Assembly (NCBI GenBank): GCA_964542875.1
Contig: CAZIWA010000006.1
Coordinates: forward strand, 1 to 64,000
DNA length: 64,000 bases
Source: CAZGOM01 sp964542875
GTDB taxonomy: Bacteria > Planctomycetota > Phycisphaerae > Phycisphaerales > Phycisphaeraceae
Reading direction: 5' to 3'
The translations under genes were made by a program, and so were the position numbers. A model generated the notes under the pieces. That model was not told where the DNA came from, made no database searches, and worked only from the letters and a program-made list of their open reading frames with translations. Shown here piece after piece: positions 9,086 through 18,028 of this stretch (the first letter of the stretch is position 1; every line of letters begins with the position of its first letter).

Positions 9086-9190
9086 ATGGGAGAATCACTT
9101 AAAAGGGGAATTGTGATCGAGTCTGAATCCGAATGCGAAAATGCAGAGACGTGTGTACTTGGATGGACCCACCAGCTATTGCGTTGGTGA
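9086..9190 (+). CDS. Candidate 34-residue small protein
   Basis: A short ORF preceded by GGAGGTGA at 9075-9082, an unusually complete match to the anti-Shine-Dalgarno sequence at good spacing, which is striking in a window where many genes lack one. The product begins MGESLKRGIVIESESE, has two cysteines (17 and 23) and ends in LGWTHQLLRW. It lies between alaS and the Na/Pi transporter. No family is recognised. It could be a real small protein or a leader peptide for the transporter gene 75 bp downstream; a chance ORF is not excluded. Confidence 0.45.
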   Translation: MGESLKRGIVIESESECENAETCVLGWTHQLLRW

Positions 9191-9264
9191 CAGTGCGATA
9201 CTACTATTACTAACCGAATCTTAACAATTCGAGTCCGGGGTTTGGTGAAGGTAAGAACCGGTTA

Positions 9265-10875
9265 ATGATTACGCTTTTGACTATTTTTGGCGGTGTGGCG
9301 CTCATTTTGTTTGGGGTTCGGTTCCTTCGTAAAGGGTTGGATCGGCTTTTTGGGGCCCGGATGGCGATCTGGCTGCAGGACTTGGGCCGAAAGCCGGTGA
9401 AGGCGTTTTTCTCGGGCATTGCGCTGGCTGTGGTCACGCCGTCGAGCACGACCATTTCCATCCTGGCGGTGAATGCGATCAAGTCCGGCTACATGACCGG
9501 CCGGCAGATGCTGGTGGTGCTGCATGGCACGGATATCGGCCTGACGGTGATGGTGATCCTGTTGTCGCTGCGGATCGACCGGTATGCGCCGATCATGGTG
9601 CTTGTCGGTGTGGTGCTGTTTCAGTTCACCAAGTCGGATAAAAAGCGCGGGATCGGGCAGATTGTGCTGAGCCTTGCTTTTGTGCTGCTGGGGGTGGGGA
9701 TCGCCAAGAACGCGGTTTCCGGTGCGGAAGTGAGCAAGAATGAAGAGGTGATCCAACTGGTGGGGATCGTGCAGCACCACCCGTTTCTGCTGGCGCTGGC
9801 TTCCATGGGCATGACGATCATGTTCCAGTCCAGCACCGCGGCGATTGCGCTGGTGATCGCCCTGGGGCATATCGAAGGGGCTTCCTTGGCGCTGGCGGTG
9901 CCCGCAGTGATCGGGGCGAACGTGGGCATCTCCATGACCACGCTGGCGTTTGGGTGGACGCAGATCCATGCCAGAAGGCTGGCGTTGGCCAAACTGATGG
10001 GTAAATCGCTGGTGGCCTTGGCGGCGTTGATCTTTCTGGCGCCGGTGGTGGAGCAGTTAGCCAAAGTGCCGGGGCATCTGGATGCGCAGATCGCGGTTTC
10101 GCATGTGGTGTTTAACGTGGCCAGCGCGGCGTTTTGCTTGTCTGTAGACCGGTGGCTGTACCAGTTTGTGGTGAACATGGTGCCCGAAGGCCCCGCCACC
10201 CAGCTGACGGCCTTTCAGGCGAGGCATTTGACCAACGGGCCGGTGGAATCCAGCGCGCTGGCGCTGGGGTTATCACACAAAGAAATACTTCATGTGGGAG
10301 AGATCGTCAGACGGATGCTTTCAGATGTGTGGCTGGCGCTGAAAACCAACGATGGGGTCCTGGCCAAAAGCGTTTCAGAAACAGACGACAAGGTGGACCA
10401 GCTGGACTCGGAAATCAAGCGGTTTTTGGCCCGGTCCCTGAACCTGGAGGCCGACGCGCATGATGCACGTGAACAGATGAAGCAGTTGAGATATTTGAAC
10501 GAACTTGAAAATATCGGCGACATCATCGACAAGAACCTGTCGGAATTGGCGCAAAAGAAGGCGAAACTACGCCTGGAGTTCTCAAACGCGGACTGGGTGG
10601 AACTTGAAGAGGTGTTCGCCAAGGTAAGCCATAGCCTGCTGGTGGCGGATACAGCGTTTACAACGCGCGACAGAAAGATGGCGCAATCGCTTCTGGACGG
10701 GAAGGACGAAGTGGGGGCGCTGCACGAGGCGCTGCGGGAAAAGCACTTTCAGAGGCTCAAGGATGGGGATTCAGGTGGATTTCAAACCAGTTCAATCTAC
10801 CTGGACATTTTGACGAACCTGCGGCGGATCAATAGTCACGTGAGTCATATAGCTTTTGGTGTGCTCAAGGATTGA
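9265..10875 (+). CDS. Na/Pi cotransporter family protein with PhoU-like domain
   Basis: A 536-residue inner-membrane protein. The first roughly 320 residues hold two inverted repeats of hydrophobic helices with the family signatures TPSSTTIS and FQSSTAA, the QSST-type motifs that bind sodium and phosphate in the NptA/PiT-II family. Residues about 325-535 are a helical PhoU-like cytoplasmic domain, rich in charged heptads such as DDKVDQLDSEIKRFLARSL. This combination is the YjbB type, usually proposed to move phosphate, often outward. The gene stands alone downstream of a candidate small ORF. Confidence 0.92.
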   Translation: MITLLTIFGGVALILFGVRFLRKGLDRLFGARMAIWLQDLGRKPVKAFFSGIALAVVTPSSTTISILAVNAIKSGYMTGRQMLVVLHGTDIGLTVMVILLSLRIDRYAPIMVLVGVVLFQFTKSDKKRGIGQIVLSLAFVLLGVGIAKNAVSGAEVSKNEEVIQLVGIVQHHPFLLALASMGMTIMFQSSTAAIALVIALGHIEGASLALAVPAVIGANVGISMTTLAFGWTQIHARRLALAKLMGKSLVALAALIFLAPVVEQLAKVPGHLDAQIAVSHVVFNVASAAFCLSVDRWLYQFVVNMVPEGPATQLTAFQARHLTNGPVESSALALGLSHKEILHVGEIVRRMLSDVWLALKTNDGVLAKSVSETDDKVDQLDSEIKRFLARSLNLEADAHDAREQMKQLRYLNELENIGDIIDKNLSELAQKKAKLRLEFSNADWVELEEVFAKVSHSLLVADTAFTTRDRKMAQSLLDGKDEVGALHEALREKHFQRLKDGDSGGFQTSSIYLDILTNLRRINSHVSHIAFGVLKD

Positions 10876-11122
10876 TGGTGGGTTAGCAAGCGTGGTGAAA
10901 CACCTTGCGTCAGGCTTGAAAGAGCACTTGAATCAGGCGTGTTTGAATGAGGCTTGGCCCGATGGAGGCATCGGGGCAGCAAAGATATTTTCAAGTGTTG
11001 AAATAGTTTTGTGAAAAATACGTTGTAGTTTTATGAAGACACCGTTAGGGTGAGTGTATACAGTTCCCGTAGCAGTGGGTGTACGGGGTGTTTTCCAAGG
11101 TGAAAATTCAGGAGTAAAAGCC

Positions 11123-11566
11123 ATGACGCTTAAGCAACTCACAGTCTCCCTGATGGCGTGCCTGCTTGTCGGAGTGGGTGTATTGACGTGGTGGCTGGAC
11201 CAGAGGGCCAGCAAAAAAGTAATCTACACCACGGAGATCGTTTCGACGGTGCCGATGCTGGTTACGGAAGCGTTGAGGCTTCAGCCGGGCATTTCGCAGC
11301 CAGAGATGACTGCCTACGTGGCCAATGCGCTGGAGTCTGCGGGGGCGCAGGGGTATCGGGTATCCGAAGGCCAAGTGTGTGACGCCTGGGGCAATCCTCT
11401 GGTGTTGCGGACTTGGAAAGCCTCGGGGTTCCCAGTGGTTTCCTGTCAGAGCTCAGGCGCTGATGGGGTGGTTGGCACCAACGACGACATCTCCTTCACT
11501 TACAACAGCCACGCGCGGGTCTGGTCGAGCGCATTTCCCAAGACGAACGAATCGTCTTCTTTTTGA
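11123..11566 (+). CDS. Membrane-anchored protein with GspG-like C-terminus
   Basis: A 147-residue protein with one N-terminal hydrophobic helix (SLMACLLVGVGVLTWWL) and no prepilin cleavage motif. The C-terminal half carries DAWGNPLVLR and later SSGADGVVGTNDDI, which match the conserved end of the type II secretion major pseudopilin GspG, including the acidic calcium-binding loop. AGGAG at 11110-11114 fixes the start and rules out the longer frame from 11054. It looks like a GspG C-terminal domain placed on an ordinary membrane anchor. Function unknown. Confidence 0.72.
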   Translation: MTLKQLTVSLMACLLVGVGVLTWWLDQRASKKVIYTTEIVSTVPMLVTEALRLQPGISQPEMTAYVANALESAGAQGYRVSEGQVCDAWGNPLVLRTWKASGFPVVSCQSSGADGVVGTNDDISFTYNSHARVWSSAFPKTNESSSF

Positions 11567-11679
11567 ACCACAGGCTCGGCCGGGCGGAATTTGTGGGTGA
11601 AACAATTCGATCAAAAGCGGCAAGCCCTCAAAGGGGGCTTGTTGCGTTGGCTTGCTGAGGAACTGCGGCAGGCAAGCAC

Positions 11680-13062
11680 TTATTGCGAGTTGACGGGGAT
11701 GAGCTCGATGGTGTGGAAAGTGGCGCCGGACTTGAAGGCACCAATGCCCATGGGAGCTTCGGGCTTGAGTGTCCAGCACTTAAGGTTGAGGTTGGAGCCA
11801 TCGGTGTCGAGGCTGGCCAGCTCTTTATCGTCCACAAACATGGAGATGCGGTCCTTGCGCACGTGCAGGGAAAGGTTGTAGCGCTGGCCGGGCTCGGTTT
11901 TAAGGGTGAAAGTGCTGCCGGGGGTGGCCATCATGTTGCGATAGTCGACTTCCTGGATGCCGCCTAGATTTTTGCCCCAGGCGTCGACTTCAAAGGCAGC
12001 GATGCCGGAGCCTGAGACGAAAATCAGGGCGATGCTGTCAGAGCCGGCGTGGCGGGTGAAAGAGACGTTGAAGTCGTACTCCCGGGGAATCTGGCTGGGG
12101 GCAAGGGGCAGCGCCAGACGGGCTGCGCTGGGGCAGTCGTTGGTGACTTCAAAAGGGGCATCAGGCGCGGCAATTTCGCAGCGAAGGCCGTCGGACGTGC
12201 GCGTCCAGGCGCCTCGGACGGAATCGCGTTTGAGATCGATAAGCGGCAGGAAGTTGGTTTTGCGGGTGAGAGCCTGAGAGGGTGAAGCTGGGGATGACGA
12301 GCCGGCGGAACTGGGCGCAGGGGCCGGGAGCGTGGTGGGAACGGCCACCGAGAAGGACTGGCCTTGCTCAAGGGACTGGTCTGTTTCGGCATCGGACTTG
12401 GAGAGTGAGATATAGCTGACGATGATGAAGATCAGGGCGGTGAGCGGCACGCCGATGTAGAGGATGAGTTTTGAAAGATTCATCACTGGCTTGGAGGAGG
12501 CTTTTTCAGGCTCCGGGAGCAGCACGCCAAGGGGCGGGCGGAATGAGAGAAGAACCGCGGTGACGGGGTCTTTGATGTTTTTGAGCTGCTGCGGGCCGAT
12601 GAACTGGGGGTGTAGCTTGGTCCGGTTCTTGATGAATTCGTAAGCGGAATAGGAGATGCAGATGGTGTCGGGCTGAGCGAGGGCCATGAGTCTGGCGGCG
12701 ATGTTTACGCCGTCACCCAGGACATCGGCATCGTTGACGACAACGTCGCCCAGGTGAATGCCGACGCGGTGTTCGAGGCGTTTATCGGGTGTGAAAGTCC
12801 GCTGGGCGGTGTCGAGGTATTCAAGGAAGCCGGTGGAGGTTTTAAGCGCGGAATCCAGGGATGAGAAATACATGAAGAGGCCGTCGCCGGTGTCTTTGAT
12901 GACTTTGCCGTCGTGGGATTGGCAGATTTTCTGGAGCGCGGTGAGGTCCCGCTTAACGAGCGTAATGGTCTTATCCTCTTCAATCTGCATGCGGGCTGAG
13001 TAGCCAACGACATCAGTGAAGACGATGGCGGCAAGGATACGCTGGTGCTGCTGTTGTGCCAT
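11680..13062 (-). CDS. Class III nucleotidyl cyclase with outer jelly-roll-like domain
   Basis: A 460-residue membrane protein. Residues 1-175 are a class III cyclase domain with all the expected catalytic residues: metal Asp17 (FTDVVGYS) and Asp60 (KDTGDG), adenine-specifying Lys56 and Asp113, and transition-state Asn120 and Arg124 (VNIAARL). This predicts cAMP synthesis. One membrane helix lies at about 198-220, then a Ser/Pro/Ala linker, then about 190 residues of beta-rich sequence ending YNLSLHVRKDRISMFVDDKE, like LamG/DUF1080-type sugar-binding domains. The N-terminal catalytic domain should be cytoplasmic and the C-terminal domain outside. A second copy of this architecture is at 20943-22343. 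The ligand-sensing role is inferred. Confidence 0.9.
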   Translation of the reverse strand: MAQQQHQRILAAIVFTDVVGYSARMQIEEDKTITLVKRDLTALQKICQSHDGKVIKDTGDGLFMYFSSLDSALKTSTGFLEYLDTAQRTFTPDKRLEHRVGIHLGDVVVNDADVLGDGVNIAARLMALAQPDTICISYSAYEFIKNRTKLHPQFIGPQQLKNIKDPVTAVLLSFRPPLGVLLPEPEKASSKPVMNLSKLILYIGVPLTALIFIIVSYISLSKSDAETDQSLEQGQSFSVAVPTTLPAPAPSSAGSSSPASPSQALTRKTNFLPLIDLKRDSVRGAWTRTSDGLRCEIAAPDAPFEVTNDCPSAARLALPLAPSQIPREYDFNVSFTRHAGSDSIALIFVSGSGIAAFEVDAWGKNLGGIQEVDYRNMMATPGSTFTLKTEPGQRYNLSLHVRKDRISMFVDDKELASLDTDGSNLNLKCWTLKPEAPMGIGAFKSGATFHTIELIPVNSQ

Positions 13063-13351
13063 GGGAAGGGCCCGAGAATGGGAGTGGGCGCATTATAGAG
13101 TAAAGGCGCAACGTGGAATGAACACCGTTAATGCGAGGGCGGGGGGTGTGAAAGAAGAATCCCCTGTGTGATGTCGAGAAGATAAAAGATTAGAAAAAGC
13201 AATGGTGATCGAGGTATCGGCCAGAGTTGGAGAAGCAGGTTAGTGGAGCTGTCATGGGCGCCTCCAGAACGTGCTTGCGCTGAAGAGAGCAGGGGGCGAC
13301 ATTTCCGGAGAACCGGACTAAATCCAGCGCAGAGTTTTTTGGGATTTTGAT
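13063..13351. other. Intergenic region between divergent genes
   Basis: Together with the promoter at 13352-13380 this is about 325 bp between the cyclase and the radical SAM gene. Apart from that promoter I see no ORF, repeat or hairpin of note. Confidence 0.6.
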
Positions 13352-13380
13352 TGACTCTGGAGTAGTATGTTCGTATTATG
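13352..13380 (+). promoter_or_regulatory. Strong sigma-70-type promoter, leaderless transcript predicted
   Basis: TTGACT (13352-13357), exactly 17 nt, then TATTAT (13375-13380). The ATG of the next gene starts at 13388, 8 nt after the -10 box, where the +1 base is expected. The mRNA should therefore begin at or next to the start codon and carry no ribosome binding site. Confidence 0.75.
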
Positions 13381-13387
13381 TTAGGGT

Positions 13388-14518
13388 ATGAATGAGGACG
13401 ACTTTTCTTATCGGGATGCGTTGGCGCAGGGGCCGGCGCATCGCAGGGGGGCGGGGGTGAATCCGGGGAACCGGTTTGAGTCCGTGCGGCTGCATGTGCT
13501 GGGGGAAGAGCTTGATCGGCAATGGGTGGAAATGGAGCAAGAGGGGGGTGGGCCGGGGATGCGGCGTGTGGAACGGCAGGTGTTTGCGGACCGGACGCAG
13601 ACGATCATTAACCGGGTGGCTAAGACGTCGGATGTGCCTTTTGACTGGACAGTGAATCCTTATCGGGGGTGTGAGCATGGGTGTATTTACTGTTTTGCGC
13701 GGCCTTATCACGAGTATCTGGGGTTCAACAGCGGGCTGGACTTTGAGACGAAGCTGATGGCCAAGCCGGATGCGGCGAAGCTGCTGAGGGAAGAGCTGGC
13801 ATCGCGATCATGGAAGCCTGAGCCGATTGTGATGTCGGCGATTACGGATATTTATCAGCCGATCGAACACAAGATGAGGATTGCGCGCTCATGTCTGGAG
13901 GTGATGGCCGAGTGCGGGCAGCCGGTGACGACGATGACCAAGAGTGCGCTGGTGCTGCGGGATTTGGATTTGTGGGTGAAACTGGCAGAGATGAACGCCG
14001 GACGGGTGACTGTGACGCTGGTGACGCTGGACACGGAGCTGGCACAGAAGCTGGAGCCCAGGGCAAGCGCGCCGGCGGGACGGCTAAGGGCGATCCGGGA
14101 ATTAAGCGCGGCAGGGGTGCCGGTGACAGTGAATATCGCGCCGGTGATACCAGGGCTGACGGATGTGGAGATGCCCCGGATTCTGGAAGCGGTGGCCGAA
14201 GCAGGGGCCAAGCGGGCGGCGTGGGTGCTGTTGAGGCTGCCTTACCAAGTGAAGGATTTGTTTTTGGATTGGCTTAAACGGTGCGTGCATCCGGACCGGG
14301 CGAGAAAAGTGGAATCGCTTATTCGGCAGGCCAGCAGCGGGAAGCTGTACGACTCTTCTTACGAGGGGCGCAGGCGGGGGAAAGGGGCGATGGCGGAGCA
14401 ACTGGCGACGACGTTTGATGTGTTTACGCGGAGGTATGGGCTTAATCGGGATGTGAGGAGTTTGTCGACGGCAAACTTTCGGCGGCCGGAAACCGGGGGG
14501 CAGATGAGTTTGTTTTAG
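13388..14518 (+). CDS. PA0069-family radical SAM protein
   Basis: A 376-residue radical SAM enzyme of the PA0069/Rv2578c type, related to spore photoproduct lyase. The 4Fe-4S cluster motif is CEHGCIYC inside NPYRGCEHGCIYCFARP, followed by a TIM-barrel-like core (TVTLVTLDTEL, PVTVNIAPVIPGLTD). The family's substrate is unknown; a DNA-repair role has been suggested from its relation to SplB. The protein ends in QMSLF, which fits the consensus QL(S/D)LF peptide by which bacterial repair and replication proteins bind the beta sliding clamp. The start follows directly from a leaderless promoter. Confidence 0.93.
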   Translation: MNEDDFSYRDALAQGPAHRRGAGVNPGNRFESVRLHVLGEELDRQWVEMEQEGGGPGMRRVERQVFADRTQTIINRVAKTSDVPFDWTVNPYRGCEHGCIYCFARPYHEYLGFNSGLDFETKLMAKPDAAKLLREELASRSWKPEPIVMSAITDIYQPIEHKMRIARSCLEVMAECGQPVTTMTKSALVLRDLDLWVKLAEMNAGRVTVTLVTLDTELAQKLEPRASAPAGRLRAIRELSAAGVPVTVNIAPVIPGLTDVEMPRILEAVAEAGAKRAAWVLLRLPYQVKDLFLDWLKRCVHPDRARKVESLIRQASSGKLYDSSYEGRRRGKGAMAEQLATTFDVFTRRYGLNRDVRSLSTANFRRPETGGQMSLF

Positions 14519-14534
14519 GTGCGAGATGCGGGGA

Positions 14535-14571
14535 GTCTTACCAAGATTGACCGGATTTTCAGGAGGGATTG
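14535..14571 (+). repeat. Dispersed intergenic repeat, copy A
   Basis: A 37-bp stretch 16 bp beyond the radical SAM stop codon. It is 30/37 identical, without gaps, to 18029-18065, which lies at a similar distance past the P450 stop in the same orientation. The shared core is ATTTT-AGGAGGGATTG with one differing base. Confidence 0.7.
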
Positions 14572-14599
14572 GGGTTGATGTGGGGGGTGTGGGTGTGGT

Positions 14600-16051
14600 T
14601 CAGGGAGAGACCTGGTAGGCGGGGAAGCCAAGGGTGTAGACGGCGAGGATGATGAGAAGGATGCCGAGGATGTCGAGGATGATTCCGGTTTTGATCATGT
14701 CGCGGACGGAGACTTCGCCGGTGGCGAGGGCAAGGGCGTTGGGAGGTGTGGCGACGGGGAGCATGAAGCCCAGGGAGGTGGAGAGAGCAATGGGGAGCAT
14801 GAGGAAGATGGGGTCTTTGCCGATGGAGACGGCGAGTGCCGAAGTGATGGGAAGAAGGAGGGCGGCGGCGGCGGTGTTGGAAGCGACTTCGGAAAGGGTC
14901 AGGCCGACGAAGCATGCGATGACGAGAACGAGCCACGGCGGGACGGCTTGAAGGATGTTGAGCGATTGGGCGAGATAGATGTTGAGGGTGGTTTGCTGGA
15001 TGCCTTGGGCCATGGCCAGACCGCCGCCGAACATGAGGATGACGTCCCAGGGGATTTTAAAAGCGGTTTCCCAGGGGGTGAGAAGTTTGAGGGGACGAAA
15101 GGAGACTGGGATGAGAACCATTGCCAGGGCGCCAGCGATGGCGATTGTTCCATCGCTGGCGGCAGGTAGCCAGGCGTTGAGGCCAACGTGCGTGCCTGCG
15201 ATGAGTCGGTCTTCGCGGAAGATCCAGGCGAGGGTGGTGAGGGCGACGATGAGTCCGGCGAGGATCTCGGCTCGCTGAATGGGGCCGGGCGGCTCGGAGG
15301 TGGCGGGCGCCTGGATGCGGGACGGGGTGGGGAAGAGCCAGAACGTGAGAAGAGCCCAGGCGCAGAAGGTGAAGATGATGGCCAAGGGCGTGCCTATGAG
15401 CATCCATTGAGCGAAGCCGGCCTGGAGGCCTTGATTGCGGATTTCTGCGGTGAAGAGGAGATTGGGGGTGGAGCCGATGGGGGTGCCGAATCCGCCGATG
15501 CTGCAAGCGGCGGCGATGCCGAGGATCATTGCGGTGGCGAAGCCGGGCGTCGGGATTTTTGCCGAGCGAATGACGGAGACACCGATGGGGATCATCAGCA
15601 ACGCGGTGGCGGTGTTGCTGACAAAAAATGAGATGGCCATGGTGACGAACATGAGGCCTGCGATGAGCAGGCGGGGGCGATGGCCGAGTTGGCGGACGAT
15701 GATGCTTGAGAGCCTGCGGTGCACGCCGTGATGTTCGATGCCGTTGGCGATGATGAAACCGCCCAGGAAGAGGAAGATGAGATCGTTGCCGTAAGAGTCG
15801 GCGAGCTGGGTGGGCGTCAGGACGCTAAAGGCGGGAAGGACGACGAGGGGAAGGAGTGCGGTGGCGGCGAGGGGGATGGATTCAAAGACCCAGAGGATGG
15901 CCATGGCCAGGGTGAGGCCCGCAGCAGCACGACGATCGGGTGTGAATTCGGCAGGGCCGGGGATCAGCATCAAAAGGAAGAATGCCAAGGGTGCGGCGAG
16001 GAGGCCGACCCATGTTCGCCATGCTGGTTGTGGGTTTGAGGTGGCTTCCAT
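14600..16051 (-). CDS. DASS (SLC13) family anion:sodium symporter
   Basis: A 483-residue inner-membrane transporter with about 11-12 hydrophobic helices. The two sodium-binding SNT motifs of the divalent anion:Na+ symporter family are present, SNTATALLMIP in the first half and SNTAAAALLLP in the second, matching the family's inverted-repeat fold. Members carry C4-dicarboxylates, citrate, sulfate or similar anions; the substrate cannot be told from sequence. No ribosome binding site is visible. A run of ten G lies about 60 bp upstream of the start. Confidence 0.93.
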   Translation of the reverse strand: MEATSNPQPAWRTWVGLLAAPLAFFLLMLIPGPAEFTPDRRAAAGLTLAMAILWVFESIPLAATALLPLVVLPAFSVLTPTQLADSYGNDLIFLFLGGFIIANGIEHHGVHRRLSSIIVRQLGHRPRLLIAGLMFVTMAISFFVSNTATALLMIPIGVSVIRSAKIPTPGFATAMILGIAAACSIGGFGTPIGSTPNLLFTAEIRNQGLQAGFAQWMLIGTPLAIIFTFCAWALLTFWLFPTPSRIQAPATSEPPGPIQRAEILAGLIVALTTLAWIFREDRLIAGTHVGLNAWLPAASDGTIAIAGALAMVLIPVSFRPLKLLTPWETAFKIPWDVILMFGGGLAMAQGIQQTTLNIYLAQSLNILQAVPPWLVLVIACFVGLTLSEVASNTAAAALLLPITSALAVSIGKDPIFLMLPIALSTSLGFMLPVATPPNALALATGEVSVRDMIKTGIILDILGILLIILAVYTLGFPAYQVSP

Positions 16052-16394
16052 GGATGTTGAAAGGAGAGTTGTTGGGGCATTATCACACTAACAGGATGTT
16101 GGGGTTGAATGGGGGGGGGGAGTCGCTTGAAGGCAGGTATATGGCAGTTTTATGAGCCGGGAAATAAAGAGCAATAGGGTTCAATGGCACCAATACAGAG
16201 AAGAACCAGAAACAATCAAACGATCATTGCGCGGGAGCTGCGCTTGAAGACTCACTGACCCCGGGCCACAACCGGTTGCCCCCGACTCTAAATGTACGCA
16301 GCTCTGTAACGTATTGACCTGAAGGGTGATGCCTACAATGGAGGGCATGAGCGTGGGTTTTTGAGATAACCAAACGCATGAAACATGGGGGAAT
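16052..16394. other. Intergenic region between divergent transporter and P450 genes
   Basis: 343 bp without a gene. It holds a run of ten G at 16111-16120, about 60 bp before the transporter start, and on the plus strand a weak promoter-like pair, TTGACC (16314-16319) and TACAAT (16334-16339), with a short 14-nt spacer. Nothing else stands out. Confidence 0.5.
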
Positions 16395-18011
16395 ATGATG
16401 CCGAGCGAGAATGAACAGAAGAGTCTGGGGGAGCGCGCACCGGGGTTGAGGTGGTTGGCGAGATTGCCGGGGCAGGTGATTGGGACGAGCCCGTTTGCGG
16501 GGGAGATCAAGCCAGTGCGGGTTCCGGCGTTCTGGTCGATGTCGGGGCGGCCGACGCTGCCGTTTCCGCATCCTTGGAATTATGAAAAGCCGATCAGCAT
16601 TCTGGAGAGTTTTTTCTGGGAGGCGGAGAAGGATACGGGGCCTGGGCGGCATACGCGGTATCTGGAGGTGGTGGGGTGCCTGCCGATTCTGGTGACGCGT
16701 GACCCGGCGATTATCCGGGCGATTGCAACGGAGACGGGCGACAAGCCGGGGCAGTTTGATCGGGATACGTTGCCTTCGGTGGGGATTGCACGTGCGACGG
16801 GGATGGAGACGCTGCTGTTTGCCAACGGGGCGACGTGGAAGAGGCAAAAGAAGATGTCGACGCCGCCGTTTGCGAGGGGGGCGTTGTTTCAGCCGGCGCA
16901 GTTTGCGGAGTTTGAAGAGACGTTCCGGAGGACTGTGAAGCAGCGTCTGGAGGTGTTTCGCAAGCATGTGGCGGAGTCGAAGGGGCCGGTGCGTGTGCGT
17001 ATCGAGCCGGAAGTGAAGGCCGTGATGCTGGAGATGCTGACGAATAATTTTTTCGGGGCACAGATTTCGTATGAGGAGATCCGGAATCGGTATGTGCCGG
17101 CGCTGGAGCGGGTGATTGACCATATCGTGCGGGATACGGTGACCAACAGGCTGGGTGTGCCGCTTAGCCGTGTGCCGAACTTCAGCCGAAGGATCGCGCA
17201 GGCCAAGGCGGATTTCGCCTGCTTTGACGCGCTGACGGACGCAGTGATCGCGACGCGTAAAGAAGGCAAAGGGTTGTGGAGGCAGTTTAAATCCGATGTG
17301 CCGGATGAGGCGCTGCGAGGGAACATCAAGGTGTTTTTAGCGGGGGCGCTGGAGGCGACGACGTCTTATGCGGGGTGGGCGATTTCGCATCTGGCGAGGA
17401 ATGTGGAGGCGCAGGAGAAAGTGTTTGAAGAAGTGAAGGACATGGAAGAGTACACGCCGGGGCAGCTTGAGAGCGCGGTGTATCTGGGACATGTGCTCAA
17501 CGAGACGCTGCGGTTGACGCCTTCGCTTTATTTCCTGCCTCGGCGGGCGACGGTGGATACGTGGGTGGAATCGACAGGCGGGCAAAAACTTTGGATACCC
17601 AAAGGGACGCACATTCTGCTGGACGTGTGGCATGCCAACCGGCATGAGGATCACTGGGGCGTGGGGGTGACGGGGCACAAGGCAGACGCGTTTGTGCCTG
17701 AGCGGTGGGAGGGGCTAAAAGAGAAGGCCGGGCTGAATGATTTTCTACATTTCGGGTTTGGCCATGGGCCGCGATTCTGCCCGGGGAAGAACCTGGGGCA
17801 GATGGAAGTGGCGCTGGCCGTGGGAGCGTTTGTGAAGCTGTTTAAGTTTAAAGCGGTGAGCGCGGAGAACCCGGTGAAAGCAGGAGTGAGCACGAAGCCG
17901 ATGGATGGGGCGCTGGTGGAGCTGGAACTACGGAATTACAAATCCAGCGGGGTGAAGGTGGGGGCTGCAGCAGCGGCTCCGGCGGGGCGCTGTCCGTTTC
18001 ATGGGAGGTGA
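16395..18011 (+). CDS. Cytochrome P450
   Basis: A 538-residue heme monooxygenase. The heme loop FGFGHGPRFCPGKN carries the thiolate Cys462; the ExxR motif is ETLR, and the I-helix oxygen-binding stretch is AGALEATTSY. No membrane anchor is seen, so it is likely soluble. It is longer than most bacterial P450s (400-450) with about 100 extra residues, and ends in a Pro/Ala-rich tail with RCPFHGR, a Cys-Pro motif. GGGGG at 16387-16391 precedes two adjacent ATGs (16395 and 16398); either could be used. No ferredoxin or reductase gene is near, so the electron donor and substrate are unknown. Confidence 0.94.
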   Translation: MMPSENEQKSLGERAPGLRWLARLPGQVIGTSPFAGEIKPVRVPAFWSMSGRPTLPFPHPWNYEKPISILESFFWEAEKDTGPGRHTRYLEVVGCLPILVTRDPAIIRAIATETGDKPGQFDRDTLPSVGIARATGMETLLFANGATWKRQKKMSTPPFARGALFQPAQFAEFEETFRRTVKQRLEVFRKHVAESKGPVRVRIEPEVKAVMLEMLTNNFFGAQISYEEIRNRYVPALERVIDHIVRDTVTNRLGVPLSRVPNFSRRIAQAKADFACFDALTDAVIATRKEGKGLWRQFKSDVPDEALRGNIKVFLAGALEATTSYAGWAISHLARNVEAQEKVFEEVKDMEEYTPGQLESAVYLGHVLNETLRLTPSLYFLPRRATVDTWVESTGGQKLWIPKGTHILLDVWHANRHEDHWGVGVTGHKADAFVPERWEGLKEKAGLNDFLHFGFGHGPRFCPGKNLGQMEVALAVGAFVKLFKFKAVSAENPVKAGVSTKPMDGALVELELRNYKSSGVKVGAAAAAPAGRCPFHGR

Positions 18012-18028
18012 GGAAGAAGAGATACAGA

